Positions 1 through 7,888 of a DNA stretch of 64,000 nucleotides are shown piece after piece. Location: positions 124,001 through 188,000 of the forward strand of contig JAIBBN010000001.1 of assembly GCA_019694655.1 (NCBI GenBank), read 5' to 3'. Under the pieces are notes generated by a model. That model worked only from the letters and a program-made list of their open reading frames with translations. It did no database searches and had not been told where the DNA came from. The DNA is from Leptospirales bacterium (GTDB lineage: Bacteria; Spirochaetota; Leptospiria; Leptospirales; Leptonemataceae). Position numbers and translations under genes: made by a program. Position 1 is the stretch's first letter. Every line of letters begins with the position of its first letter.

Positions 1-201
1 GGTATCCAGACCGACACGGTTGCTGCTGATCGTTTCTTGTATTTTGGCCAGCGGGTCTGCTGCCGCCTCCTGGGCCAGCAGCGGCGAGGCCGCAAGCAAG
101 GCTACCAGCGAGATCGAGACAGCAAATCCAATCTGGCGAAGTCTTTTTGCGCCCGCCACCCTGCGTGGGGCGGAGGCGGACCACTTGCCAAATATCGACA
201 T
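1..201 (-). CDS. N-terminus of a secreted or membrane protein (partial, possibly ammonium transporter)
   Basis: This reading frame starts with ATG at 201 and runs off the left edge after 67 codons. The first 20 residues are basic. A hydrophobic segment rich in Ala, Leu and Val follows and ends in ASPLLAQEA, which looks like a signal peptide cleaved near AQ|EA. The mature start (DPLAKIQETISSNRVGLDT) resembles the short periplasmic lead-in of Leptospira-type Amt ammonium channels, which normally continues into a TWTL-like first membrane helix. That identification is a guess from a few residues, because the diagnostic part lies outside the window. The signal peptide and strand are better supported than the product. 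Confidence 0.55.
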   Translation of the reverse strand, partial: MSIFGKWSASAPRRVAGAKRLRQIGFAVSISLVALLAASPLLAQEAAADPLAKIQETISSNRVGLDT

Positions 202-388
202 AGATTATACTCCCAGTTGCCGCCTCTAAGCGGCTGCAGGACAGTATGCACAAATGGCGCCAGGCGCTTCTGGTCCAAATTCGCTCATTAATCGGGCAGA
301 ATGTACTATCTGTACGCCGGCGCCTGTTCGCCTGGCAGGCGTACGCGGTGTCAGCGGGCGCCGGCGATTGGACAGAGACTGGATCGTG

Positions 389-421
389 GAAAAAAGAAGG
401 GCCGCCACTGCTGGCGGCCCT
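389..421 (-). terminator. rho-independent terminator
   Basis: The sequence holds a GC-rich inverted repeat, GGGCCGCC and GGCGGCCC, separated by a short loop. On the minus strand it is followed by a run of T (seen as the A tract at 389-395 on the plus strand). It lies about 30 bases after the stop of the tandem-domain gene ending at 448, so it probably ends that transcript. Confidence 0.75.
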
Positions 422-447
422 CTGGCAGGGACCCTGGGCTTGCTGGA

Positions 448-1125
448 TCAGCCGCCGTACGATCCGTCGCCGCTGAATTCGAAATTATACTCTTGTTGCG
501 AATTGTCGACATCGATGTCGAACTTGTGCTGCTGTTCCTGATCATCAACGCCCAGCACATTGTAGGTCACTGAGCTGCCGCCCACTGGCACCAGAATGCT
601 GTGCGAGGCGCCGGGCGCAAGCACCGTGTTCTGGTCCATATAGTCCGCTCCCCAGTACTGGGAATCAGCTGGAGAAACAAACAAAAAGCGAATCGTTACG
701 TCCAGATTGTTGGTGAACGTAAGCTTGGCATAGGTATAGTTCGCGCTGTTGTTCTGGCGGTTCTGCGCCGTCATTGTTACGCGCTGGTTGTTGCGGTTAT
801 CGCAAACCTCCACGCCGCGCTGCACGAATACGTTGCCGTTGGCGTGGATCGCCATCAGGTCAAACTTTCCACAGGCCTGCGGGTAGTGCGTGAAGAAGCC
901 AACGCTGCCGCCGGAGGGCAGTGTCGTGCTTGCGCCGAGAATATCGGGTCCCCAGTGCTGGCTATCATTTGGCGAAACAAACAGATATTTCACTTCCGCG
1001 CCAGTACGGTTGATCACCGTTAGCTGCTTAACCTGTTGTGAGAAGGGACGGCTTTGTGCAGTGATCGGTGCGGCTCCGGCCAGCAGCAGCAGGCCAAGAA
1101 CCATGGCAATTTTACTTTTGAGCAT
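448..1125 (-). CDS. secreted protein with two tandem FVSPxDSxxWG domains
   Basis: This 225-residue protein has an N-terminal signal peptide (basic MLKSK, hydrophobic core, cleavage near ITAQS). The mature part is two copies of a domain of about 90 residues. Copy 1 begins near residue 34 and carries YLFVSPNDSQHWGPD. Copy 2 begins near residue 131 and carries FLFVSPADSQYWGAD. Each copy then has a T-x-L-x-x-G turn. Similar domains occur in many uncharacterised bacterial secreted proteins, and I know of no assigned function. A GGGAG ribosome-binding site lies 11 bases before the ATG and a terminator follows, so it is probably a single-gene transcript. Copy 1 has two cysteines (after QA and EV) that could form a disulphide; copy 2 has none. 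Confidence 0.85.
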   Translation of the reverse strand: MLKSKIAMVLGLLLLAGAAPITAQSRPFSQQVKQLTVINRTGAEVKYLFVSPNDSQHWGPDILGASTTLPSGGSVGFFTHYPQACGKFDLMAIHANGNVFVQRGVEVCDNRNNQRVTMTAQNRQNNSANYTYAKLTFTNNLDVTIRFLFVSPADSQYWGADYMDQNTVLAPGASHSILVPVGGSSVTYNVLGVDDQEQQHKFDIDVDNSQQEYNFEFSGDGSYGG

Positions 1126-1280
1126 AGAGGCGAATCTCCCAGAATTCCGGGGAATTCCTTATTTGGATTTCCCGGTTAGACGGTCAATTGGCGCCCGGGG
1201 TTCTTGCGTACGTCGAGCGAAAAAGCCTATGCCTGGCCCTGGCGATCGCTCAGTTGACTGAAATGTGCGCCGCACCTGCC

Positions 1281-2315
1281 ATGTGGCCCTTGCTGCGGTC
1301 GATCCTCTTCCGCCTTGATCCCGAAAGCGCTCACGATCTCGCCGGCCTGGAAATGCGCACCGCGGCAAGTGTGCCGGGCTTCCTGAGCCTGCTGGCGCAA
1401 TGGACCCGTCCTCCGGACCGGCTGGCGCGCGAGGTGGCGGGGCTTCACTTTCCGGGGCCGCTGGGACTTGCCGCCGGATTTGATAAAACTGGATTGCTGT
1501 ATCCCTTCCTGGCCGCCCTGGGATTCGGATTTGTGGAGTGCGGAACCTTTACCGCCATATCACAAAGCGGCAATCCGCGGCCCAGACTCTTTCGCTATCC
1601 ACAATACAAAGCCCTTGTCAATCGCATGGGCTTCAATAACCCGGGTGCGGCAAGAGCCAGCGCCAATCTCGAAGGGGTCTTGCACCGCGTTCCTCTGGGC
1701 ATCAACATCGGAAAAAGCAAAGTCACCGAACTGGCCGATGCAGAGGCGGACTATTTACGCAGTCTGGATTTGCTGTACGATCGAGCCGACTACATGGCCA
1801 TTAATGTCAGTTCGCCAAATACCCCAGGACTACGAAAGTTGCAGAAGGGGAAGAGTTACAGTTCGCTGCTGAATGCGTTGCGCAAACGCATCGATCTTCT
1901 GGCCCGCCAGCGAGGCAGAAAGCCGGCGCCCCTTTTTTGCAAGGTAGCGCCGGACATGAGCGTGCGCGAATTCAACGAACTTGTCGACCGCAGCATCGAC
2001 GCCGGCGTATCGGGATTGATCCTGACCAATACCACCGTTGAGCGCGAAGGCCTGCCGGATATCCGCGAAAGCGGCGGACTCTCCGGACGGCCGCTACAGG
2101 CGCGCAGCACGGAATGGTTGGCGCGGGCCCGAAGCCGCGCCGGCCGCCGCCTGGCGCTGATCGGCGTCGGCGGCATTTTCAAGGCGGAAGACGCCCTGGA
2201 AAAGTTGAATGCCGGCGCCGATCTTCTGCAAGCCTACACCGGATTCATTTATGAGGGGCCTGGTTTTGCCAGGAACCTTCAGCGTCAGTTGCTCAAGTTT
2301 CAGAATTCGATTTGA
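1281..2315 (+). CDS. pyrD: dihydroorotate dehydrogenase (quinone), class 2
   Basis: PyrD oxidises dihydroorotate to orotate in pyrimidine synthesis, passing electrons to membrane quinone. The sequence has the class 2 hallmarks: an N-terminal amphipathic stretch (WPLLRSILFRLDPE), AAGFDK for FMN binding, NRMGFNNPG, the active-site NVSSPNTPG with serine as catalytic base, TNTT, and GVGGI near the end. I place the start at the ATG at 1281 because family members begin with an equivalent M-x-PLLR motif. In-frame ATGs at 1263 and 1188 would add an unusual extension. The product is 344 residues, close to the family norm. It lies directly before a small zinc-ribbon gene on the same strand. Confidence 0.95.
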   Translation: MWPLLRSILFRLDPESAHDLAGLEMRTAASVPGFLSLLAQWTRPPDRLAREVAGLHFPGPLGLAAGFDKTGLLYPFLAALGFGFVECGTFTAISQSGNPRPRLFRYPQYKALVNRMGFNNPGAARASANLEGVLHRVPLGINIGKSKVTELADAEADYLRSLDLLYDRADYMAINVSSPNTPGLRKLQKGKSYSSLLNALRKRIDLLARQRGRKPAPLFCKVAPDMSVREFNELVDRSIDAGVSGLILTNTTVEREGLPDIRESGGLSGRPLQARSTEWLARARSRAGRRLALIGVGGIFKAEDALEKLNAGADLLQAYTGFIYEGPGFARNLQRQLLKFQNSI

Positions 2316-2346
2316 CCGGCAGTGGCGCGCCCATCGCCATCTGGCG

Positions 2347-2661
2347 ATGGCCCTGCAATCGGTGCGCGTCTGGCAAACACTGGACCTGGCAAAGGTTCAG
2401 GAAGGTCTGATGGTGATCGAAGACCTTTACGGCGCCTGCGGCAAGTGCAAGCAGCTGGGCTTGAACTATACCAAAGATCGTCGCTGTCCGGCCTGCGGCG
2501 CAGAATTCAAATACCTGGCAACTCGCCTGACTGACCCGGCTGAAGTGATTAAAATTCTGAAGCGCATACAGGCCGATTCTTTGCCGTTGCAGCTGATCGA
2601 CCGCGCCGATCTGGAGCGGGCCGGCGCGCATGACGCTGCCCGAGCCTTGTTTGGCGGATGA
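2347..2661 (+). CDS. small zinc-ribbon protein
   Basis: This is a protein of about 104 residues with one recognisable motif, a four-cysteine zinc ribbon (CGKC followed 13 residues later by CPAC) around residues 37-55. The flanks look helical and charged. The motif suggests nucleic-acid or protein binding, but I cannot assign a role. The ATG at 2347 is chosen because upstream codons in this frame overlap pyrD and read as non-native sequence. It starts 31 bases after pyrD and could share its message. It converges on the phosphatase gene ending at 2721. Confidence 0.7.
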   Translation: MALQSVRVWQTLDLAKVQEGLMVIEDLYGACGKCKQLGLNYTKDRRCPACGAEFKYLATRLTDPAEVIKILKRIQADSLPLQLIDRADLERAGAHDAARALFGG

Positions 2662-2720
2662 ATTGCACGCGCCGACAGTGATGCCTCGCGCCGCTGATCG
2701 ACCGATCGAACAGGGCGCGA

Positions 2721-5222
2721 TTAGTTTTCCTCGCGCGGCGCTTTCGTTCCCGGCCAAAACCGGTCCAGACCCAGCGCGGCAACCAGGCCGCGCAGCGGAT
2801 TCTGCGGCGGCTCGAATTGCAAGGCAACAAAAGTCGTGTCGTCGCTGAGGCTGGCGTTGCCTCGAAAATCCGCCAGCTGCCGCTCCAATTTGGAAATCAA
2901 CTCATCGACGGACAGACTGCCATTGCCTTCGATGTAGTCCAACAAGCGCGCTTCGCCGTAGGCTTCCTCGCTGGCGTTGAAGGTTTCGGTTACCCCGTCC
3001 GAGTAAATGTAGAGCCGGTCCTTTCGTTGCAGTTGCAGTTGATTGGTGAAGTAGGGGGTCGGCAGAATACCAATCAATCGTTGATTGCTGACCAGCTGTT
3101 CCAGGCGCCCATCGTTGCGCACCAGAAAGGGCGCCGGATGCGCTGCATTGATGTATTCCGTCTGGCCGTTGTTGAGATCGACGACCATGGCAAAGAGCGT
3201 AATGAATTCGCTGCCTTGATAGCGCTCCATCAGGAAGCGGTTCATGGTCTGCACGGTCTGCGCCAGGGAGCCTCCGCCCGTCAGGTGCGTGCGCACGATG
3301 GCGCGCAAGCTGGATGCTAGATAGCCGGCGGCGACGCCGTGCCCGGTAACATCGCCAAGAAAGATCGCCAGTTTACGATCGGGCAAGGCAAGAATATCAA
3401 AGTAGTCGCCGGTTACCGAAACGGCGGCGCGACTGACAAAGGCAATCTGCAATTCAGCCACGCGGTCGGGGCCGGTCCGGGAAAGGGAACGCTGGTAATG
3501 CCCGGCCTGTGCCAGGGCGCGGATGCGCCGGCGTTTGCTGATCTCCTGAATTAGAACCGCATAGTTCAGGAACAGCTGACTGGCCAGGCGCGCCGCTTCC
3601 TGCAAATAGCGAATTTCGCGCAAGGCCAACTTCCGGCCGCCGCTTCGGTAGCCGACCAGCAACGCCGCGCGATAACTTTCCACCGTTCCGGGATCTTCTC
3701 TCGCTTCAACCAATCGATGGGAGCGCTTCAGCAGCTGCAGAATCTTTGCGCTCCAGCCTGGCGCCTTTTGACCGCCAAGGATGCCAATGGCCAGCGAGAA
3801 GCGATTGCGGTAGAGAAAGCGAAAGAGTTCTTCGCGGCGACCGCCAGCATAGGCCAGATAAGCGCTGACCCCCATTTGCTCTGGCTTCAGATAGCGCCAC
3901 ATTGAGCTGCCGGCCGGAACGCGAATCATCACCTCGCGTCTAACATTCAAGGCCGCGAGGCCCGGTCCGGCGGCCAGGAAAGCGGCGCTCTCCAGCTGCA
4001 AGACGGAGGCCACTTCATTCAGGAAGGCCAGTGCTGTCGGTTGCAAACGGGAATCCTCGCTCAGCAGGCCCGCGATTCGCTTCAGCGATTCGGAGAGCTC
4101 GGCATTCAGACGCAGGAAGTTGCGCTCAACAAAGGCTGAGATGCGACGCCGCATCGGATCGAGCAGCAACAGAATGGCAAGAATCAGCGCGGCATTGGCC
4201 AGCCAGTGGTTCTTCGTCTCCTGTTCCGGCAAGAGCAGGGCGTGCAGCAGCAGAAAGAGCCCGTAGATCATGGTAAGCGCAACGCTGAGCGCCGCAGCAA
4301 CGATGGAGCGACTGAGCGTTAGCTGGAACGGAAGGACATTGAGACGGTATGTCCCATAGGCTACGGTGAGCGGAAAGAAAAAGACCAGGGCGCTGATCCA
4401 CTCTACTGGCGGCATTGGCAGCCGTGTGTGAATGGCAAACTGGGCCAGGGCAAGCGGCAGCGCCAGGCCCAGTGCAAAGCCGGCAAAGAGCGCCCAGCGT
4501 TTCCAGCGTTCGATTCGATCGTCCGTACGCCGCAGGGCATTGTCAAAGAGCAAGCCCAGTGCGGCGACGAGCGAAAGCACAAACAGCCCGCTGATCAGCC
4601 ATTCGAAGTTGCCGATGGCAGCCGCGCTTTCGCCGCCAACGTAAGCGACCAACGCCAGAAATGCGACGAAGATCAATTCGCCTACGATCAACCGTCCCGG
4701 CGCATCCTTGCCAGTCAGACGCAGCGCGGCATTGAAGATCAGCAGCGGCGCCAGAGCGGAACTCAAGCGCCAGAGGTATTCCATCTTGTGGTAGGCCAGT
4801 GTAAAGCTCAGCGAGAAATGAAACAGCGCCATACAGGCTGACAGCGCTGCCAGATGAAAGTCTGCGGCGCTGCGCAAGAACCAGATGATGCCCGCCGAAA
4901 AAACCACGGCCAGCAGCAGAAAGAATCGAAAGTGGTAGAGGAAAATCCAGAATGTGTTGGGGACCGTTGCCATCAGCGTCGGACCGAGATCAGTTTCAAC
5001 CCGAACGTAAAGGGCATCGCCGGCCAGCGGTCCGGCAACCGCCGGATCGCGTCCGCCAACCGAATAGATGCGTCGGGCCTCGGAAAAGTAGCCGATGGGG
5101 ACGATGTCGCCGTTGGGCGTGTAATAGCGAGGCAAGCGTCGACCGCCCGGTTCAGCCAAAAACCAGGTCAGGACTGTCAGCAAACAGAAGACCGTCAAAT
5201 ATGCAATACGCGCCAGATTCAT
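2721..5222 (-). CDS. membrane-anchored SpoIIE-type PP2C serine/threonine phosphatase
   Basis: An 833-residue protein. The first 370 residues contain a signal-anchor helix, a short extracytoplasmic region and several further hydrophobic segments. A GAF-like middle region follows. The C-terminal SpoIIE/PP2C domain (about residues 590-815) keeps the metal-binding motifs: GDYFD near 604, GDVTGHG near 623, SDGVTE near 742 and SDDTT near 793. Such enzymes dephosphorylate anti-sigma antagonists of the STAS type, and a STAS protein is encoded at 28611-28952, though linkage is inference. The ATG overlaps the stop of the upstream gene by four bases (ATGA), so the two are translationally coupled. That upstream gene encodes a degenerate relative of this phosphatase domain. 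Confidence 0.92.
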   Translation of the reverse strand: MNLARIAYLTVFCLLTVLTWFLAEPGGRRLPRYYTPNGDIVPIGYFSEARRIYSVGGRDPAVAGPLAGDALYVRVETDLGPTLMATVPNTFWIFLYHFRFFLLLAVVFSAGIIWFLRSAADFHLAALSACMALFHFSLSFTLAYHKMEYLWRLSSALAPLLIFNAALRLTGKDAPGRLIVGELIFVAFLALVAYVGGESAAAIGNFEWLISGLFVLSLVAALGLLFDNALRRTDDRIERWKRWALFAGFALGLALPLALAQFAIHTRLPMPPVEWISALVFFFPLTVAYGTYRLNVLPFQLTLSRSIVAAALSVALTMIYGLFLLLHALLLPEQETKNHWLANAALILAILLLLDPMRRRISAFVERNFLRLNAELSESLKRIAGLLSEDSRLQPTALAFLNEVASVLQLESAAFLAAGPGLAALNVRREVMIRVPAGSSMWRYLKPEQMGVSAYLAYAGGRREELFRFLYRNRFSLAIGILGGQKAPGWSAKILQLLKRSHRLVEAREDPGTVESYRAALLVGYRSGGRKLALREIRYLQEAARLASQLFLNYAVLIQEISKRRRIRALAQAGHYQRSLSRTGPDRVAELQIAFVSRAAVSVTGDYFDILALPDRKLAIFLGDVTGHGVAAGYLASSLRAIVRTHLTGGGSLAQTVQTMNRFLMERYQGSEFITLFAMVVDLNNGQTEYINAAHPAPFLVRNDGRLEQLVSNQRLIGILPTPYFTNQLQLQRKDRLYIYSDGVTETFNASEEAYGEARLLDYIEGNGSLSVDELISKLERQLADFRGNASLSDDTTFVALQFEPPQNPLRGLVAALGLDRFWPGTKAPREEN

Positions 5223-6559
5223 GGATGCGTCGTTCGCTGTGTTTCGCCTGCGGCCAGTCGCAGTTCGAGCAGCGGCCGCTCGCGATAGGACAGCCGATAG
5301 GTCTTATTCGACTCCAGATCGATGAAGTTGCGCCAGCCGGGCGTCGCCAGGGCGCGCGTTGGCTCGGCAACTTCGCGAATCTGGAAAGCGCCCTTTTCCA
5401 GCATTGCTACCATGATCTTCCTTCCAGGCGAAAGCTCTGCAGCAAAGGAGAAGAGCGGATAGTCGGCGGCTTCTTCTTCCAGGCTCTTCTTGAGATGACC
5501 GAGCAGCCGATGCAGGTTCAGATTTTCTTCCCGCTGCAGCACAGAGTAGAGCCGACCAATGACAGCATACAATTCCAGAGCGGCCGACATGGTCATCTGC
5601 TCGCAGGCGATGGCGATCACATACCAGCGATCATCGGCGGCCTGAAAAAATTCCAGGATGCTATCATACTCCTTTTGCGCCGGTCGGCGCAAGAGCAGGC
5701 CGGGTATCTCCGGCAAAGGCGGATTGTGCAGTATGCTCTGAACCTTGGCTGCGGCGCTGAACTCCTGATCGTAGAGGCGGCTATCGATGATACGGTAGCT
5801 GTAAATGTGATTCTGGACGCTGATGCCGGCCTTGGCGCAAAAGAATTCGAGGGCGCGCGGTGCAAAGCGATTGCGTACCACGTCGTGCAATGCCAGAAAA
5901 CCAAGCAGGCGGCCGCGGAAACGAAATCCGTGCGCCGAGACGGCGCCCATCTCGGTCAGTCTCTTGAGCGCTCCAGGCGAAAGGCTGCGGTCCTGAATAT
6001 CGATGGCGCCATGCGCTTTCAGCGCGCGCAGCAGCTCATCCGCGCCGCGCGGAGCAATGTGTCTGCTTTTCAGCAAGATGCCATTGCGATACACGTGAAA
6101 ACGATAGGAACGGCGTCCTGGTTCAAGTACTGCCATTCGCGCGTGCTTGACGCCAAGCCATTCCATGAAGGCCGGAAAAGATTCGTGGATCATCTCTTCC
6201 ATGCTTCGCGGCTGAGCCATAAAGTCCAGGTGGTGAAAATCGCGGCCGAAGAAGCGCGAAAACTCATCGCGTCCCACCGCCAGCGCCAGCGCGCGCTCCC
6301 GCGCCGGAAATAGGATCAGTGTGGAAATTATGATAAAAGCGACGGTTACGATTTGATCATACAGTGCAAGTTCGGCCGGGATCAACCAGCGCAGCGCGTA
6401 GTAGACGCCAATTACCGCCAGCGCAAACAGAAAAGAAAGCGCTGCCGATCGGACACGGCGCGCGCTTGCTGCCAGCGGACGCCATTGTCGAGCGCGGGCG
6501 CGCAATGCTTCCAGACTGCGCTCGGTACTGCGCCGCAACCTAGGTTGTGTACTCGGCAT
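5219..6559 (-). CDS. membrane protein with degenerate SpoIIE-like (pseudophosphatase) domain
   Basis: 446 residues. Two hydrophobic helices lie at about residues 38-60 and 65-85, then a GAF-like region, then a C-terminal segment from about residue 270. That segment begins with AAAKVQSILHNPPLPEIPG, matching the usual entry to SpoIIE phosphatase domains. The pattern continues, but the catalytic motifs are gone: the GGDFYD position reads EYDSILEF and the GDVSGHG position reads ACEQMTM, so the metal-binding aspartates are missing. The domain assignment is my reading by eye. The gene is coupled to the active phosphatase gene by ATGA overlap, and its start overlaps the end of argJ by 20 bases. A regulatory or scaffold role for its partner is likely but unproven. 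Confidence 0.75.
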   Translation of the reverse strand: MPSTQPRLRRSTERSLEALRARARQWRPLAASARRVRSAALSFLFALAVIGVYYALRWLIPAELALYDQIVTVAFIIISTLILFPARERALALAVGRDEFSRFFGRDFHHLDFMAQPRSMEEMIHESFPAFMEWLGVKHARMAVLEPGRRSYRFHVYRNGILLKSRHIAPRGADELLRALKAHGAIDIQDRSLSPGALKRLTEMGAVSAHGFRFRGRLLGFLALHDVVRNRFAPRALEFFCAKAGISVQNHIYSYRIIDSRLYDQEFSAAAKVQSILHNPPLPEIPGLLLRRPAQKEYDSILEFFQAADDRWYVIAIACEQMTMSAALELYAVIGRLYSVLQREENLNLHRLLGHLKKSLEEEAADYPLFSFAAELSPGRKIMVAMLEKGAFQIREVAEPTRALATPGWRNFIDLESNKTYRLSYRERPLLELRLAAGETQRTTHP

Positions 6560-7784
6560 TGAGTTTAACGTATGCCTCGGTCAGATCACAGCCCCAGACG
6601 GTTTCTGAGGCCCGGCCAGTTCCCAGTGAAACGCGCAGCAGAATCTCCTGATTACGCAGGTAGGCCGAAAGTTCGGCAAGCTCCTTTTCGCCGGCGTCGC
6701 GCAGCGGATGATCGCCAAACCAGATTTGCAAAGCCTCTGGCGGCGTAGGTTCATCAAACACCTTGCCAACCGCCATGACCAGGCGGCCCCAGTTAGGGTC
6801 TGCGCCGTAGATCGCCGTCTTGACCAGCGGAGAATTGATGATTGAGCGTGCGATTTTCAGCGCCTGCTGTCGATCGCGCGCCTCCGTCACGCGCAGTTCG
6901 ATCAAGCGCGTCGCGCCTTCGCCATCGGCGGCAATGGCTCGGGCCAGCTTCAATGCCAGCTCCAGAATTGCCGCAACGAACTCCGCGGACGGACCGTCGA
7001 TGTCCGGCAAGGCCGCAATCTGTTCGCTGGAAATTGGATGATCGAGCTTTTCGAGCGCGGCAGCGGCGCTGGCGGGGAATTGCAGTGCAATGCCGCTGAG
7101 TCCGTTAGCCAGGATCAAGGCCGTATCGCTGGTCGATGTATCGCTATCCACACTGATGCGGTTGAAACTGCGTTCGACCGCCAGCCTCCAGAGTCGATCG
7201 AGGTCGGTGCGCTCGATGCTGGCATCCGTGAAAAAGTAACTCAACATCGTGGCCATGTTCGGTTCGATCATGCCGGCGCCCTTGGCCGCGGCAAAGATTC
7301 GGACGCCAGATCGCAAGCTGCGCGAGGCGAACTTCGGATAGGCGTCCGTTGTGCAAATGGCCCGGGCAAAAGTTTCAAAGTCGGGCTGCGTCAGACGCGG
7401 GGCAATCGCGGCGCTGGCCCCGAGCATCAATTCGCGCGGTAAGGGACGGCCAATGACGCCGGTACTGCTGGGAAAGACGAGTTCCGACGCCACGCCCAGC
7501 GACCTGGCGGCGACCGCCGTGTACTCTCGCGCCAGCAGTACTCCGGCCTCGCCCGTAGCGACATTGGAATTTCCGGAGTTTACTATCACAGTCTGGATGC
7601 GGCCGCCTGCTATTCTTTCGCGCCCGATAACCACGGGCGCACCGGGGAAATTGTTTCGCGTGAACAGGGCGCTGGCAACCGCAGGCCGCTCGCTATGCGC
7701 TACAGCAAAATCGAGAGCAGGCGCCTTCTTGATGCCAATCGACCAACCGCCAGCAAGGAATCCTCTGGGCCACTCGCCTTCCAT
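6540..7784 (-). CDS. argJ: bifunctional ornithine acetyltransferase / N-acetylglutamate synthase
   Basis: ArgJ transfers acetyl from N-acetylornithine to glutamate in the arginine cycle, and bifunctional forms also use acetyl-CoA. The 414-residue product has the family architecture: an N-terminal KKAPALDFAV segment, FTRNNFPGAPV, VNSGNSNVATG, and the self-cleavage region AKGAGMIEPNMATML, where the precursor is processed before the conserved threonine. It ends in the typical NAEYTT. Length is normal. It is divergent from the MBOAT gene starting at 7889. Its 3' end overlaps the next minus-strand gene, so the phosphatase pair may be co-transcribed with it. I cannot tell mono- from bifunctional from sequence alone. 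Confidence 0.95.
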   Translation of the reverse strand: MEGEWPRGFLAGGWSIGIKKAPALDFAVAHSERPAVASALFTRNNFPGAPVVIGRERIAGGRIQTVIVNSGNSNVATGEAGVLLAREYTAVAARSLGVASELVFPSSTGVIGRPLPRELMLGASAAIAPRLTQPDFETFARAICTTDAYPKFASRSLRSGVRIFAAAKGAGMIEPNMATMLSYFFTDASIERTDLDRLWRLAVERSFNRISVDSDTSTSDTALILANGLSGIALQFPASAAAALEKLDHPISSEQIAALPDIDGPSAEFVAAILELALKLARAIAADGEGATRLIELRVTEARDRQQALKIARSIINSPLVKTAIYGADPNWGRLVMAVGKVFDEPTPPEALQIWFGDHPLRDAGEKELAELSAYLRNQEILLRVSLGTGRASETVWGCDLTEAYVKLNAEYTT

Positions 7785-7888
7785 GGCGCAAGTCTGGCAG
7801 CGGCGGCGACGAGGTCACGCCCAATCCCGCTGTGCAATTTATGAATTGCCGGAATGCGGCCCAGGCGCTGCCCTGGAAGCGGCGTCGC

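Noticed and set aside
4952-6313. 453-codon plus-strand frame across the phosphatase pair
   Set aside because: It overlaps two well-supported minus-strand genes and has no domain or ribosome-binding site; it is a shadow of high GC.
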